Source: AC-32 sp963763475 (lineage in GTDB: Bacteria > Actinomycetota > Thermoleophilia > Gaiellales > Gaiellaceae). Taken from it: a DNA stretch of 64,000 nt. The notes beneath the pieces were generated by a model. It searched no databases and had not been told where the DNA came from. It was given only the letters and a program-made list of their open reading frames with translations. The DNA is taken from the NCBI GenBank assembly GCA_963763475.1, contig CAVXOR010000001.1, positions 310,001 through 374,000 on the forward strand, read 5' to 3'. Position 1 is the stretch's first letter; each line of letters opens with the position of its first letter. Shown here piece by piece: positions 8,884 through 16,671 of the stretch. A program made the position numbers and the translations under genes.

Positions 8884-9308
8884 TACAGCTGGCCGCGCAT
8901 CGCGCCAGCCGGATGCTTCGCGTTGTGCACGTTCACGTAGTAGAAGCCGGGGTGACCGGCGATCGACCGCACCAGCGACTTGGCAGCCGAGGTGCAGCCC
9001 TGGCGCTTGTAGTTCGCGCCGAGCGGGACGACCACGTTGCCGGAGACACCGGCCTTGCCCTTGTGGATGTGGGCCTGGCTCGGCTTGCCGTCGATCTTGG
9101 CGAGCTTGAAGTCCCAGCAGACCTTGCCGGTCGCTGTGTTCAGCGTCAGCTCGACCCTGCCCTTGTTTGAAGCCGGTGCGGCCGGCTTCTCGTTGGCGCC
9201 CTTCAATGCGACCTCGAACTTGACCGTCCTGGTCGTCGCGGCGGTCGCCGCGAGCACCCCGACGAGGGCCAGGCCCGAGACCACGAGTGCGATGAGTGTC
9301 CTGCGCAT
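8883..9308 (-). CDS. Secreted CHRD-domain protein
   Basis: A 141-residue exported protein. It has an N-terminal signal peptide (about residues 1-24, cut near ATAATT) followed by one CHRD domain. The domain is recognised by FEVALKGANEKPA, the SQAHIHKGKAGVSG segment and the C-terminal GFYYVNVHNAKHPAGAMRGQ. CHRD domains occur in bacterial exported proteins of unknown role. A GGAGGAG ribosome binding site sits just ahead of the ATG. It converges on the E2 gene. Confidence 0.88.
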   Translation of the reverse strand: MRRTLIALVVSGLALVGVLAATAATTRTVKFEVALKGANEKPAAPASNKGRVELTLNTATGKVCWDFKLAKIDGKPSQAHIHKGKAGVSGNVVVPLGANYKRQGCTSAAKSLVRSIAGHPGFYYVNVHNAKHPAGAMRGQL

Positions 9309-9361
9309 GCTCCTCCTCTCCTCTGTGAGGCGTATACGCAGGAGAGGCGGATCCGGTTCGA

Positions 9362-9646
9362 CTAGGCGGCGAGATGCGGCTCGAGCATCCGCTCGATCCG
9401 CGGCGCGCTGGCGCGGCCCTCGAGCCGCTCGACGACCCGCTTGCCCTTCACCAGCGCGAGCGTGGGGACGGTCTTGACGCGGAAGCGCTCGGCGAGCTCG
9501 GGCTGCTCGTTGACGTCGACGGACGTCACGCGCAGGCGTGCGCGCTCCTTGCGTGCGAGGTGAGCCATCAGGCTCTCCATGCGCCGCGCCGGCCCGGAGT
9601 GGCTGGCGCCGAAGAACACGAGCAAAGGACGCGAATCGTTAGACAT
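9362..9646 (-). CDS. Thioredoxin-fold protein lacking the active-site cysteines
   Basis: A 94-residue single-domain thioredoxin fold. The beta strand LLVFFGAS, DVNEQPELAERFRVKTVPTL with its conserved cis-Pro (TVPTL) and the C-terminal helix are all present. Where thioredoxin has WCGPC, this protein reads ASHSGPAR (residues 14-21), so both cysteines are missing and dithiol chemistry is not possible. It may be a binding or chaperone variant. ATG 9646 was chosen because the fold begins right after it. Confidence 0.8.
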   Translation of the reverse strand: MSNDSRPLLVFFGASHSGPARRMESLMAHLARKERARLRVTSVDVNEQPELAERFRVKTVPTLALVKGKRVVERLEGRASAPRIERMLEPHLAA

Positions 9647-9691
9647 CGAGAGCGTCTTTCCCCTGCAAACGAGCATCTCAAACTCAACGTC

Positions 9692-9697
9692 TAGACT
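9692..9697 (+). promoter_or_regulatory. -10 hexamer TAGACT, leaderless type
   Basis: TAGACT lies 9 nt before the ATG at 9707. There is no ribosome binding site, and the A+T content here is higher than in the surrounding sequence. Confidence 0.45.
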
Positions 9698-9706
9698 CAG
9701 CGCACG

Positions 9707-10126
9707 ATGTGGGAGGCCTACCGGATCGGACTGTCGCTCGGGCTCGGGCTCGGGCTCGGCGGGGTGCTCTCCGCGGTGCTCGCGCCGCGTCGGGCCGTGG
9801 CCGTCGTGGTCGCCCTGGCGGCCGCTGCGATCGGCGCCGCGCTCGGGTACGCGATCGGCGGCTGGCACGAGTCGGTGGCCGGTGGGATCGGCGGTGCGCT
9901 CGGCACGGCGGTCGTCGCGCCGCTGGTCGCCGGCACGCTCGACCGCGGCGGCACTCGCGGCGGCACGGCCGCGCTCGTCGGCGGCGCCTCGGTCCTGCTC
10001 GCGGCGCTCGCGCTCGTCCCGTTCCTCGGCTACGTCGAGGCTTTCGCGCTTCCCGCCGTCGCGGCCCGCGCCCGCCGACGCCGGCCCGAGCGCTACGCGG
10101 GCCTGCGCAGCCTCGCCCGCGACTAG
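9707..10126 (+). CDS. Small polytopic membrane protein, unknown function
   Basis: A 139-residue Gly/Ala/Leu-rich protein with about four membrane helices and a basic C-terminal tail rich in Arg. No family was recognised. Its stop codon shares bases with the GTG start of the phosphodiesterase gene, so the two are probably co-expressed. Confidence 0.7.
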   Translation: MWEAYRIGLSLGLGLGLGGVLSAVLAPRRAVAVVVALAAAAIGAALGYAIGGWHESVAGGIGGALGTAVVAPLVAGTLDRGGTRGGTAALVGGASVLLAALALVPFLGYVEAFALPAVAARARRRRPERYAGLRSLARD

Positions 10127-11463
10127 TGCCCAAGAAGTTGATCCTGGTCGTGATCGACGGCCTCACGCCCGAGGTGTTCGAAGACGCCGTCGAGACCGAG
10201 TCGGCGCCCGCACTCGCCTTCCTCGCCCGGAACGGCAGTTACCGCCGCGGCATCTCCACCTTCCCCTCGCTGACCCCCGTCTGTCTCTCCTCGATCGCCA
10301 CCGGTGCGCATCCGGACGTGCACCGGATCCCACACCTCGTCTGGTGGCACCGCGGCGAGGGGCGGCTGGTCGAGTACGGCTCGTCGTTCGCCGCGATCAG
10401 GGCGGCGGGGACGCGCCGGTCGATCGTCGACGCGATCTTCAACATGAACGAGCAGCACCTCGGCCGCGATGCCGTCACGGTCTACGAGGCGCTCGAGCAC
10501 GCGGGCCTGACGACTGCGGCGGTGAACATCACCTGCTACCGCGGTCGCACCCCGCACCTGCCGGTCGTGCCGGGCCTGACGAGGCCGGCCTATGGCCCGA
10601 AGGGGTTCTTCTTCTACAGCCTGTTCGAGTCGGAGGTGACCGGCGCACCGGTCGGCGTGTTCGGACGCTCGACCGGCTCGATCGACGCGTACGCCGGCTA
10701 CGTCGGACGCTGGCTCGTGACGCGCGACGGATTCGACCTGCTCGTCTTCTACCTGCCGGACTACGACTTCGCCTCGCATGTGCTCGGGCCTGGAGCGAAC
10801 CAGGAGGCACTCGCCCGCAGCGACGCCGCGGTCGGCGCGCTGATCGAGGCGGCCGGTGGGGCGGACGAGTTCCTCGAGCGCTACGCGGTGATCGTCTGCT
10901 CCGACCACGGCCAGACCGGCGTCGAGCGCGCGGTCTCGCTGCAGGCGTCGCTCGGCCGGGCCGCGGGCGTGCTCGTGACCGCCTCGAACCGGGCGGGCAT
11001 GGTCTACCGCCTGCCGGACTGCCGCGAGGACGCGGCCGAGCTGGCGCGGCGCCTGGACGGCTCTGCGGCGGCCGAGGTGGTGCTCTACCGCGAGGACGGC
11101 GAAGCGGTCGCGCGGAGACAGGGCGAGGAGCTTCGTTTCGCGCCTGCCGACGGCGGCTGGCGGACGAGCGGCGACCCCTCGCTGCTCGACCAGCCCGACG
11201 CGCTCGAGCGAGCCTGGGCCGCTCTCGCCAACCCGAACGCCGGCGAGCTGCTGGTCTCGCCGCCGCTCGGAGTCGAGCTGACCGACCTCGCCGGCCGCAG
11301 CCACCTCGGCGGCGGCAGCCACGGCTCGCTCGAGGCCGGCGATTCGATGGTGCCGATCCTGACCGTCGGGCTCGAGGCCGAGCCGCGTCGGATCGTCGAC
11401 CTCGCGCCGCTCGCGCTCGAGCACTTCGGCGTCGAGCTCCCGGCCTACGCCGATGCCGCCTGA
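10126..11463 (+). CDS. Alkaline phosphatase superfamily phosphodiesterase (nucleotide pyrophosphatase-like)
   Basis: A 445-residue metal-dependent phosphodiesterase of the type I phosphodiesterase/nucleotide pyrophosphatase group. Two-metal-site elements are visible in order: VVIDGLT (Asp ligand, residue 10 region), STFPSLTPVCLSSIATG (nucleophile Thr/Ser loop), LPDYDFASHVLG, VIVCSDHGQTG and GSHGSL. No signal peptide is seen, so it is probably cytoplasmic. GTG 10126 overlaps the previous stop. The end overlaps pcm by 11 bp. Confidence 0.88.
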   Translation: MPKKLILVVIDGLTPEVFEDAVETESAPALAFLARNGSYRRGISTFPSLTPVCLSSIATGAHPDVHRIPHLVWWHRGEGRLVEYGSSFAAIRAAGTRRSIVDAIFNMNEQHLGRDAVTVYEALEHAGLTTAAVNITCYRGRTPHLPVVPGLTRPAYGPKGFFFYSLFESEVTGAPVGVFGRSTGSIDAYAGYVGRWLVTRDGFDLLVFYLPDYDFASHVLGPGANQEALARSDAAVGALIEAAGGADEFLERYAVIVCSDHGQTGVERAVSLQASLGRAAGVLVTASNRAGMVYRLPDCREDAAELARRLDGSAAAEVVLYREDGEAVARRQGEELRFAPADGGWRTSGDPSLLDQPDALERAWAALANPNAGELLVSPPLGVELTDLAGRSHLGGGSHGSLEAGDSMVPILTVGLEAEPRRIVDLAPLALEHFGVELPAYADAA

Positions 11464-12085
11464 CCGACGGCAGATGGTCGAGCGGCAGCTTCGCGGACGC
11501 GACGTCGACGACGAGCGCGTGCTCGAGGCGATGGGCCGCGTGCCGCGCGAGTCGTTCGTGCCGGAGGAGGAGCGGCGCCGCGCCTACGCGGACGCGGCCC
11601 TGCCAATCGGCTACGGCCAGACGATCTCCCAGCCGTACATGGTCGCGCGCATCGTCGAGGCGCTCTCGCTGCAACCCGGCGAGCGTGTGCTCGACGTCGG
11701 CACGGGCTCGGGCTACCAGGCCGCCGTGCTCGCCGAGCTCGACGCGGAGGTGGTCACGATCGAGCGAATCCCAGAGCTCGCCGAGCAGGCGCGTGCGAGC
11801 CTCGCCGCCGCCGGCTACGAGGTCGACGTGCGGGTCGGCGACGGCACGCTCGGCGTCCCCGAGCTCGCGCCCTTCGACGCGATCGCGGTCGCCGCGGCCG
11901 CGCCGGCGTTTCCGGAGACGCTCTACGACCAGCTGCGCCCTCGCGGCCGCCTGGTCGTGCCGGTCGGGGGGCCGCGCGCGCAGCGGCTCGAGCTGATCGT
12001 GCGCAGCCCGGAGGGCCCGGCGGTCGTCCACTCGGTGCCCTGCCGCTTCGTCCCCCTGGTCGGTGAGGAGGGCTTCAGGGACTGA
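11453..12085 (+). CDS. pcm: Protein-L-isoaspartate O-methyltransferase
   Basis: A 210-residue SAM-dependent methyltransferase that repairs isoaspartyl residues in aged proteins. It shows the family's N-terminal signature GYGQTISQPYMVARIVEALS and the SAM-binding VLDVGTGSGYQAAVLAEL (motif I). DAIAVAAAAPAFPETLYDQL is the post-I/II region. The length is typical. The start lies inside the end of the preceding gene, suggesting coupled translation. Confidence 0.93.
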   Translation: MPPDRRQMVERQLRGRDVDDERVLEAMGRVPRESFVPEEERRRAYADAALPIGYGQTISQPYMVARIVEALSLQPGERVLDVGTGSGYQAAVLAELDAEVVTIERIPELAEQARASLAAAGYEVDVRVGDGTLGVPELAPFDAIAVAAAAPAFPETLYDQLRPRGRLVVPVGGPRAQRLELIVRSPEGPAVVHSVPCRFVPLVGEEGFRD

Positions 12086-12124
12086 CGGTTTTCCCCCGGC
12101 CGTGCGGGGCAAAGGCGTCGTCCG

Positions 12125-12532
12125 GTGAGGGGTCTCACAGGAGACGAGCTGCTACGGCGGCCGGTTCAGCTGCGCGGCATCCAGCTCGGCCGGCCGGTCG
12201 ACGTGCTGCTGCACCCGAGCGAGCCGCACGCGCTCGGGCTCGACGTGCTCTGTGGCGACGAGCGCCATCGCTTCCTTCCGCTTTCCGCCGCCGAGGTCCG
12301 CGGCGACCACGTCGAGGCGGCGTCGCCGCTCGTGCTGCTCGACCTACGCGAGGGCTCCTTCTACCGGCGCGAGGCCCGCCCGCTGAGCGCCCTGCGAGGG
12401 TCGCGGATCGAGGACGAAGCGCTGCAGGACGTCGTGCTCGGGCCGGGCTGGCGGATCGTCGAGCTCGTGCTCGACGGCGGCAAGCGCGTCCCGCTGGACG
12501 GGATCGCGCTGCCCCGCAGGCGCTCTCGCTGA
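12125..12532 (+). CDS. Hypothetical protein, possibly PRC-barrel-like
   Basis: A 135-residue soluble protein with alternating hydrophobic beta-strand pattern. The segment GLDVLCGDERHRFLPLSAAE resembles a PRC-barrel strand pair, but the match is weak. The start is GTG 12125. No clear ribosome binding site was found. Confidence 0.55.
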   Translation: MRGLTGDELLRRPVQLRGIQLGRPVDVLLHPSEPHALGLDVLCGDERHRFLPLSAAEVRGDHVEAASPLVLLDLREGSFYRREARPLSALRGSRIEDEALQDVVLGPGWRIVELVLDGGKRVPLDGIALPRRRSR

Positions 12533-12543
12533 GGCCGCTCCGG

Positions 12544-12549
12544 TACGCT
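12544..12549 (+). promoter_or_regulatory. -10 hexamer TACGCT, leaderless type
   Basis: TACGCT ends 9 nt before the GtrA ATG at 12559, with no ribosome binding site between them. Confidence 0.4.
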
Positions 12550-12558
12550 CGCGCGCCG

Positions 12559-12987
12559 ATGGCCTTCTCGCCCGCCACCCGCAGCCGCGCCGGCCAGGCG
12601 CTGCGCCGCCAGCACAACTGGGTGCAGCTCGGCAAGTTCTCCGTCGTCGGCCTGAGCGGCTACGTGATCAACCTCGCCGTCTACACGGCGCTGCTCAAAG
12701 GCGCGGACTTCCACTACGCGGTCGCGGCGACGTGCTCGTTCCTCGTGGCGGTGACGAACAACTACACCTGGAACCGCCTCTGGACCTTCCACGACCAGCG
12801 CGGCCACGTCGGCTGGCAGGGCCTGCGCTTCCTGGTCGTGGCGCTGATCGCGTACGTCGCCAACCTCGCGCTGCTGACCGGCTTCATCGCGCTCGGGCTG
12901 GACAAGGTGCTGGCCCAGGCGATCGCGGTCGTCTTGGTCGTGCCGCTCAACTTCCTCGGCAACAAGCTCTGGTCGTTCCGGCGCTAG
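12559..12987 (+). CDS. GtrA-family membrane protein
   Basis: A 142-residue protein with four membrane helices. GtrA family features are visible: GKFSVVGLSGYVINL (helix 1), NNYTWNRLWTF in the middle and NFLGNKLWSF at the C-terminus. GtrA-like proteins are thought to flip or accept lipid-linked sugars for cell-surface glycosylation, which fits the two glycosyltransferase-like genes that follow. Confidence 0.9.
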   Translation: MAFSPATRSRAGQALRRQHNWVQLGKFSVVGLSGYVINLAVYTALLKGADFHYAVAATCSFLVAVTNNYTWNRLWTFHDQRGHVGWQGLRFLVVALIAYVANLALLTGFIALGLDKVLAQAIAVVLVVPLNFLGNKLWSFRR

Positions 12988-12990
12988 GCT
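12985..12990 (+). promoter_or_regulatory. -10 hexamer TAGGCT overlapping the GtrA stop codon
   Basis: TAGGCT ends 7 nt before the ATG at 12998. Its first three bases are the TAG stop of the GtrA gene. Confidence 0.45.
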
Positions 12991-12997
12991 GAGGCGG

Positions 12998-14740
12998 ATG
13001 GCCCGCGTCCTGGCCGTGGCGCTCGCCGCCCTCGCCCTGGCGGGAACCGCCCTCGCTGCCGGCAACCCGCCCAGGCTGCACGGCTCGACCGCGCCGCCCT
13101 CACCGCGCCTGAAGGCGGCCGAGGTGAAGCGGATCTTCCTCCAGCACGACAAGGTCGCCGACTGGCTGGAGCACTATCCGCGAGGCCGGCAGGTCGACGC
13201 GACCTTCGCCAAGACGACGAAGCTCTGGACGCTCAAGGTCTGGGCCGGCAAGGCAGGCGAGGTCGCGACCGGAAAGGTGGACGACACGAGCGGGGCGGTG
13301 ACCGAGGTCTGGACCGGCCCGCAGGTGGCGTGGAAGATGGCGCGGGGCTACGACGGGGCCTTCGGCGGCCGCGAGATCAACAGCGCCCCGGTGTGGCTCG
13401 GCTTCTGCCTGCTGTTCCTGCTCGGGCTCGGCGACCTGCGCAGGCCGCTCAGCCTGCGGAACCTCGACCTGCTCGCGCTGCTCTCGTTCACCGTCTCGCT
13501 CTGGTTCTTCAACCGCGGAGACATCTTCACGAGCGTCCCGCTGGCTTACCCGCCCTTGCTCTACCTGCTCGGCCGCATGGTCTGGAGCACCTGGCGTGGG
13601 CGGCTCGGCACCGGCGCCGTGCCAGTCTGGCCGGTCTGGCTGCTCGCGGCCGCGACCGTCTTCGCGGCGGGCTTCCGGATCGGGCTCAACGTGCAAGCGT
13701 CGAACGTGATCGACGTCGGCTACTCCGGCGTGATCGGCGCCGACCGGCTCGCGCACGCCCAGGTTCCCTACGGCCACTTCCCGGTCGAGGCCGGCAAGGC
13801 GTGCGGCCCGGCCGACGCGGACGGCGAGATCCGCAACCACGTGCAGGCGAACGGGCGCTGCGAGTCGGCTAACCCGCAGGGCGACACCTACGGCCCGGTC
13901 GCCTACGAGACCTACCTGCCCGGCTACCTCGCGCTGGGCTGGAGCGGCAGGTGGGACGACCTGCCCGCCGCGCACTTCGCGGCGATCGCCTTCGACCTAC
14001 TCTGCCTGCTCGGGCTCGCGCTGGTCGGCCTGCGCTTCGGCGGCCAGCGGCTGGCGGTCACGCTCGCCTTTGCGTGGGTCGCCTACCCGTTCACGCAGTA
14101 CGTCTCGAGCTCGAACACGAACGACGCGCTGCCGCCGCTGTTCCTGATCTGGGGCTTCTGGCTCGTCAGCTCGCCGGCCGCTCGCGGCGCCTTCACGGCC
14201 CTCTCGGGCTGGACGAAGTTCGCGCCGCTTCTGCTCGTACCGCTCTGGGCGTCGTACCCGGAGCGGCGCCTCCGCCCGACGCTGCTCTTCGCCGCCGCCT
14301 TCCTGGCCGCGAGCCTGGCGGCGTTCTCGATCCTCGCGCTCGACGGCCACCCGCTCGGGGCCGCGCACGAGTTCTGGAAGCGGACGATCTCCTGGCAGGT
14401 CGACCGCGAGTCGCCATTCTCGATCTGGGACTGGCGCCAGTACCACGCCGGGCTGCCGGACCTGCACCTCCTCCAGCGCGTGCTCGAGGGCGCGCTGCTG
14501 CTCGGCGCGGTCGCCGTCTACTTCGTTCCGCGTCGCAAGTCGCCGCTGCAGCTCGCCGCCCTGACCGCCGCGCTGCTGCTCGGCTTCCAGCTTGTGCTGA
14601 CGCACTGGTTCTACCTCTACCTGCCGTGGTTCTTCCCGTTCGCGGCCTTCGCGGTGCTCGCGCCGGCCGCCGAGCCGCTGACCGCACCCGTCCGGGCCTC
14701 GCTTGAGCGTCCTCGCCAAGAGCTGGTCGGCGTCGACTGA
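12998..14740 (+). CDS. Polytopic glycosyltransferase-like protein with an exported N-terminal domain
   Basis: A 580-residue protein. A signal-like segment (residues 1-20) is followed by a soluble region of about 100 residues (AEVKRIFLQHDKVADWLEHY to VTEVWTGPQVAWKMARGYDG) with a PepSY-like beta pattern. The rest has about nine or ten membrane helices and YGPVAYETYLPGYLALGWSG, reminiscent of GT-C (GT87/DUF2029-like) enzymes that use polyprenyl-phosphate sugars. The fusion is unusual. It overlaps the next glycosyltransferase gene by 38 bp. Confidence 0.72.
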   Translation: MARVLAVALAALALAGTALAAGNPPRLHGSTAPPSPRLKAAEVKRIFLQHDKVADWLEHYPRGRQVDATFAKTTKLWTLKVWAGKAGEVATGKVDDTSGAVTEVWTGPQVAWKMARGYDGAFGGREINSAPVWLGFCLLFLLGLGDLRRPLSLRNLDLLALLSFTVSLWFFNRGDIFTSVPLAYPPLLYLLGRMVWSTWRGRLGTGAVPVWPVWLLAAATVFAAGFRIGLNVQASNVIDVGYSGVIGADRLAHAQVPYGHFPVEAGKACGPADADGEIRNHVQANGRCESANPQGDTYGPVAYETYLPGYLALGWSGRWDDLPAAHFAAIAFDLLCLLGLALVGLRFGGQRLAVTLAFAWVAYPFTQYVSSSNTNDALPPLFLIWGFWLVSSPAARGAFTALSGWTKFAPLLLVPLWASYPERRLRPTLLFAAAFLAASLAAFSILALDGHPLGAAHEFWKRTISWQVDRESPFSIWDWRQYHAGLPDLHLLQRVLEGALLLGAVAVYFVPRRKSPLQLAALTAALLLGFQLVLTHWFYLYLPWFFPFAAFAVLAPAAEPLTAPVRASLERPRQELVGVD

Positions 14741-15926
14741 GCCGCAGCGGCTCCTCGTCGGAGCGGCCGGGCTCTTCCTCGTCTCGATGACGCTGCTCCA
14801 CTGGGGCTGGTACCAGCACGCGCTGATCCTGGACACGGTCGAGTACCACCGCTACGGGGCCGCCATGGCCGACGGCCACGTGCCGTACCGCGACTTTTCC
14901 CTCGAGTACCCGCCCGGCGCGCTGCCCGCGTTCGGGATCCCGGCGATCGGCGAGCCGAGCTTCTCCTTCTACAACCGCGAGTTCCAGATCCTGATGGCGC
15001 TCTGCGGGATCGGCTCGCTGGCGGCGATGGCGCTGGCGCTGCGAGAGCTCGGCGCCTCGGCCGAGCGCAGTGCGGCCGCGCTCTGCTTCTTCGCGCTCGC
15101 GCCGCTCGCCCTGGGCTCGGTGATCCTCTACCGCTACGACCTCTGGCCGGCCTTCCTGGCGGTGGCCGGGATCGCGGCCGTGCTCGCCCGGCGTGAGCGG
15201 CTCGGGTTCGCGACCCTCGGGCTCGGGATCGCGGCGAAGGCGTTCCCGGCGGTCGTGATCCCGCCGGCATTCGCCTACGTCTGGCGGACGCGCGGCCGGC
15301 GCGAGGCGCTGCTCTGTCTCGGCGCGGCGGTGGCGGTCGTGGCCGTGGTCGTCGTGCCCTTCCTGGTACTCGCACCGCACGGGGTCTGGGAGAGCATCGA
15401 CCGCCAGACGACGAGGCCGCTGCAGATCGAGAGCCTCGGCTCGGCGCTGCTGCTCGCGGCGCACCACGTTGGCGGGCTCGGGCTGACGCTTGACTCGAGC
15501 CGCGGCTCGCAGAACCTGGTCGGGTCGCTGCCCGACGCGCTCGGAGCCGCTTCGAGTGCACTGCTCGCGATCGTCCTGGTCGGGATCTGGGTGGCCGCGG
15601 CGCGCGGGCCGGCATCTCCGGAGCGGCTCGTGCGCTGGTCGGCCGCCTCGCTCGCCGCCTTCGTCGCGCTCGGGAAGGTTCTGTCGCCGCAGTTCCTGAT
15701 CTGGCTGCTCCCGTTCGTGCCGCTCGTGCGCGGCCGGCGCGGCCTCGCCGCCTCGGCGCTACTCGGGCTCGCGCTGCTGCTGACGCAGGTCTGGTTCCCG
15801 ATCCGTTACTTCGACCTGGTGGCCTTCGAGGCGTTCCCGTCGTGGGTGCTCCTGGCCCGCGACGTCATGCTCGTCGCGTTGCTGGTGGTGCTCACGGCAC
15901 CGGCACGCGAATCGCCTCGCAGCTGA
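14703..15926 (+). CDS. GT87-family (DUF2029) polyprenyl-linked sugar transferase
   Basis: A 407-residue membrane glycosyltransferase with about ten helices. The periplasmic loop after helix 1 holds GHVPYRDFSLEYPPGALPAF, and YRYDLWPAFLAV follows, both typical of GT87 mannosyltransferase-like proteins. GLGIAAKAFPAVVIPPA is another conserved helix-loop. Start TTG 14703 lies within the preceding gene. The gene converges on the YmdB gene with a 35-bp overlap of 3' ends. Confidence 0.82.
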   Translation: MSVLAKSWSASTEPQRLLVGAAGLFLVSMTLLHWGWYQHALILDTVEYHRYGAAMADGHVPYRDFSLEYPPGALPAFGIPAIGEPSFSFYNREFQILMALCGIGSLAAMALALRELGASAERSAAALCFFALAPLALGSVILYRYDLWPAFLAVAGIAAVLARRERLGFATLGLGIAAKAFPAVVIPPAFAYVWRTRGRREALLCLGAAVAVVAVVVVPFLVLAPHGVWESIDRQTTRPLQIESLGSALLLAAHHVGGLGLTLDSSRGSQNLVGSLPDALGAASSALLAIVLVGIWVAAARGPASPERLVRWSAASLAAFVALGKVLSPQFLIWLLPFVPLVRGRRGLAASALLGLALLLTQVWFPIRYFDLVAFEAFPSWVLLARDVMLVALLVVLTAPARESPRS

Positions 15927-16671
15927 GCGCGCGTCCGTCCGCGTCGCACTCGACCAGCGCGCCCTCGATCCGTACGCCGCCGTCGGCCGGCTCGAAGCGG
16001 ACGCCCATCCCGGTCCGCATCCGCCCGATCGCCAGCTCGGCCTTCACGCCGATCACCGAGTCGTGTGGGCCGGTCATGCCGGCGTCCGTGATCGCGGCGG
16101 TGCCACCGGGTTGTACGCGCGCGTCGCTGGTCTGGACGTGGGTGTGCGTCCCGAAGACCGCGGTCACCTTGCCGTCCAGCCAGCGGGAGAGGGCGACCTT
16201 CTCGCTCGTCGCCTCGGCGTGGAAGTCCACGAGCACGACCTTGGCCGCGGCGCGCGCCTCGTCGACGAGCTCGTCCACGACCTCGAACGGACCGACGGGC
16301 GTGCCCATGAAGAGCTGGCCCTGGAGGTTCAGGACCGCGACCGGCGTCCCGTCCTCGGCCTCGAGCACCACGAGCCCGCGCCCGGTCGTGCTCGCCGACA
16401 GGTTCGCCGGCCGGATCACACGCTCGGCGCTCTCGAGATAGGGCGCGATCTCGCGCCGGCGCCAGACGTGGTTGCCGAGCGTGATCACGTCGGCCCCCGC
16501 GGCGAGGAGGCGCTCGGCGAGGCGCGGCGTGATCCCGGCCCCGTCCGCGACGTTCTCGCCGTTGACGACGCAGAAGCCGACGCCGTGCTCCTCCTTCAAG
16601 GAGGGCAGGCGCTCCTCGACGGCCTTGCGGCCGGCGGTGCCGAAGACGTCCGCTACGAAGAGGACCTTCAG
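15892..16671 (-). CDS. YmdB-family metallophosphodiesterase
   Basis: A 259-residue calcineurin-like enzyme of the YmdB/TIGR00282 family, which hydrolyses 2',3'-cyclic nucleotides. Metal-site elements in order are KVLFVADVFG (Asp 8), VNGENVADG, TLGNHVW, VDFHAEATSEK and GTHTHVQT. The Asp-containing first strand requires a start upstream of TTG 16599. The only codon fitting the family length is CTG at 16671, overlapping the previous stop (CTGA). It is translationally coupled to the LytM-like gene. Confidence 0.88.
   Translation of the reverse strand: MKVLFVADVFGTAGRKAVEERLPSLKEEHGVGFCVVNGENVADGAGITPRLAERLLAAGADVITLGNHVWRRREIAPYLESAERVIRPANLSASTTGRGLVVLEAEDGTPVAVLNLQGQLFMGTPVGPFEVVDELVDEARAAAKVVLVDFHAEATSEKVALSRWLDGKVTAVFGTHTHVQTSDARVQPGGTAAITDAGMTGPHDSVIGVKAELAIGRMRTGMGVRFEPADGGVRIEGALVECDADGRALSCEAIRVPVP

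Noticed and set aside
9579..11996. A plus-strand frame of about 800 codons over the phosphodiesterase and pcm genes
   Set aside because: It is out of frame with both well-supported genes and is Ser/Arg-rich low-complexity sequence.
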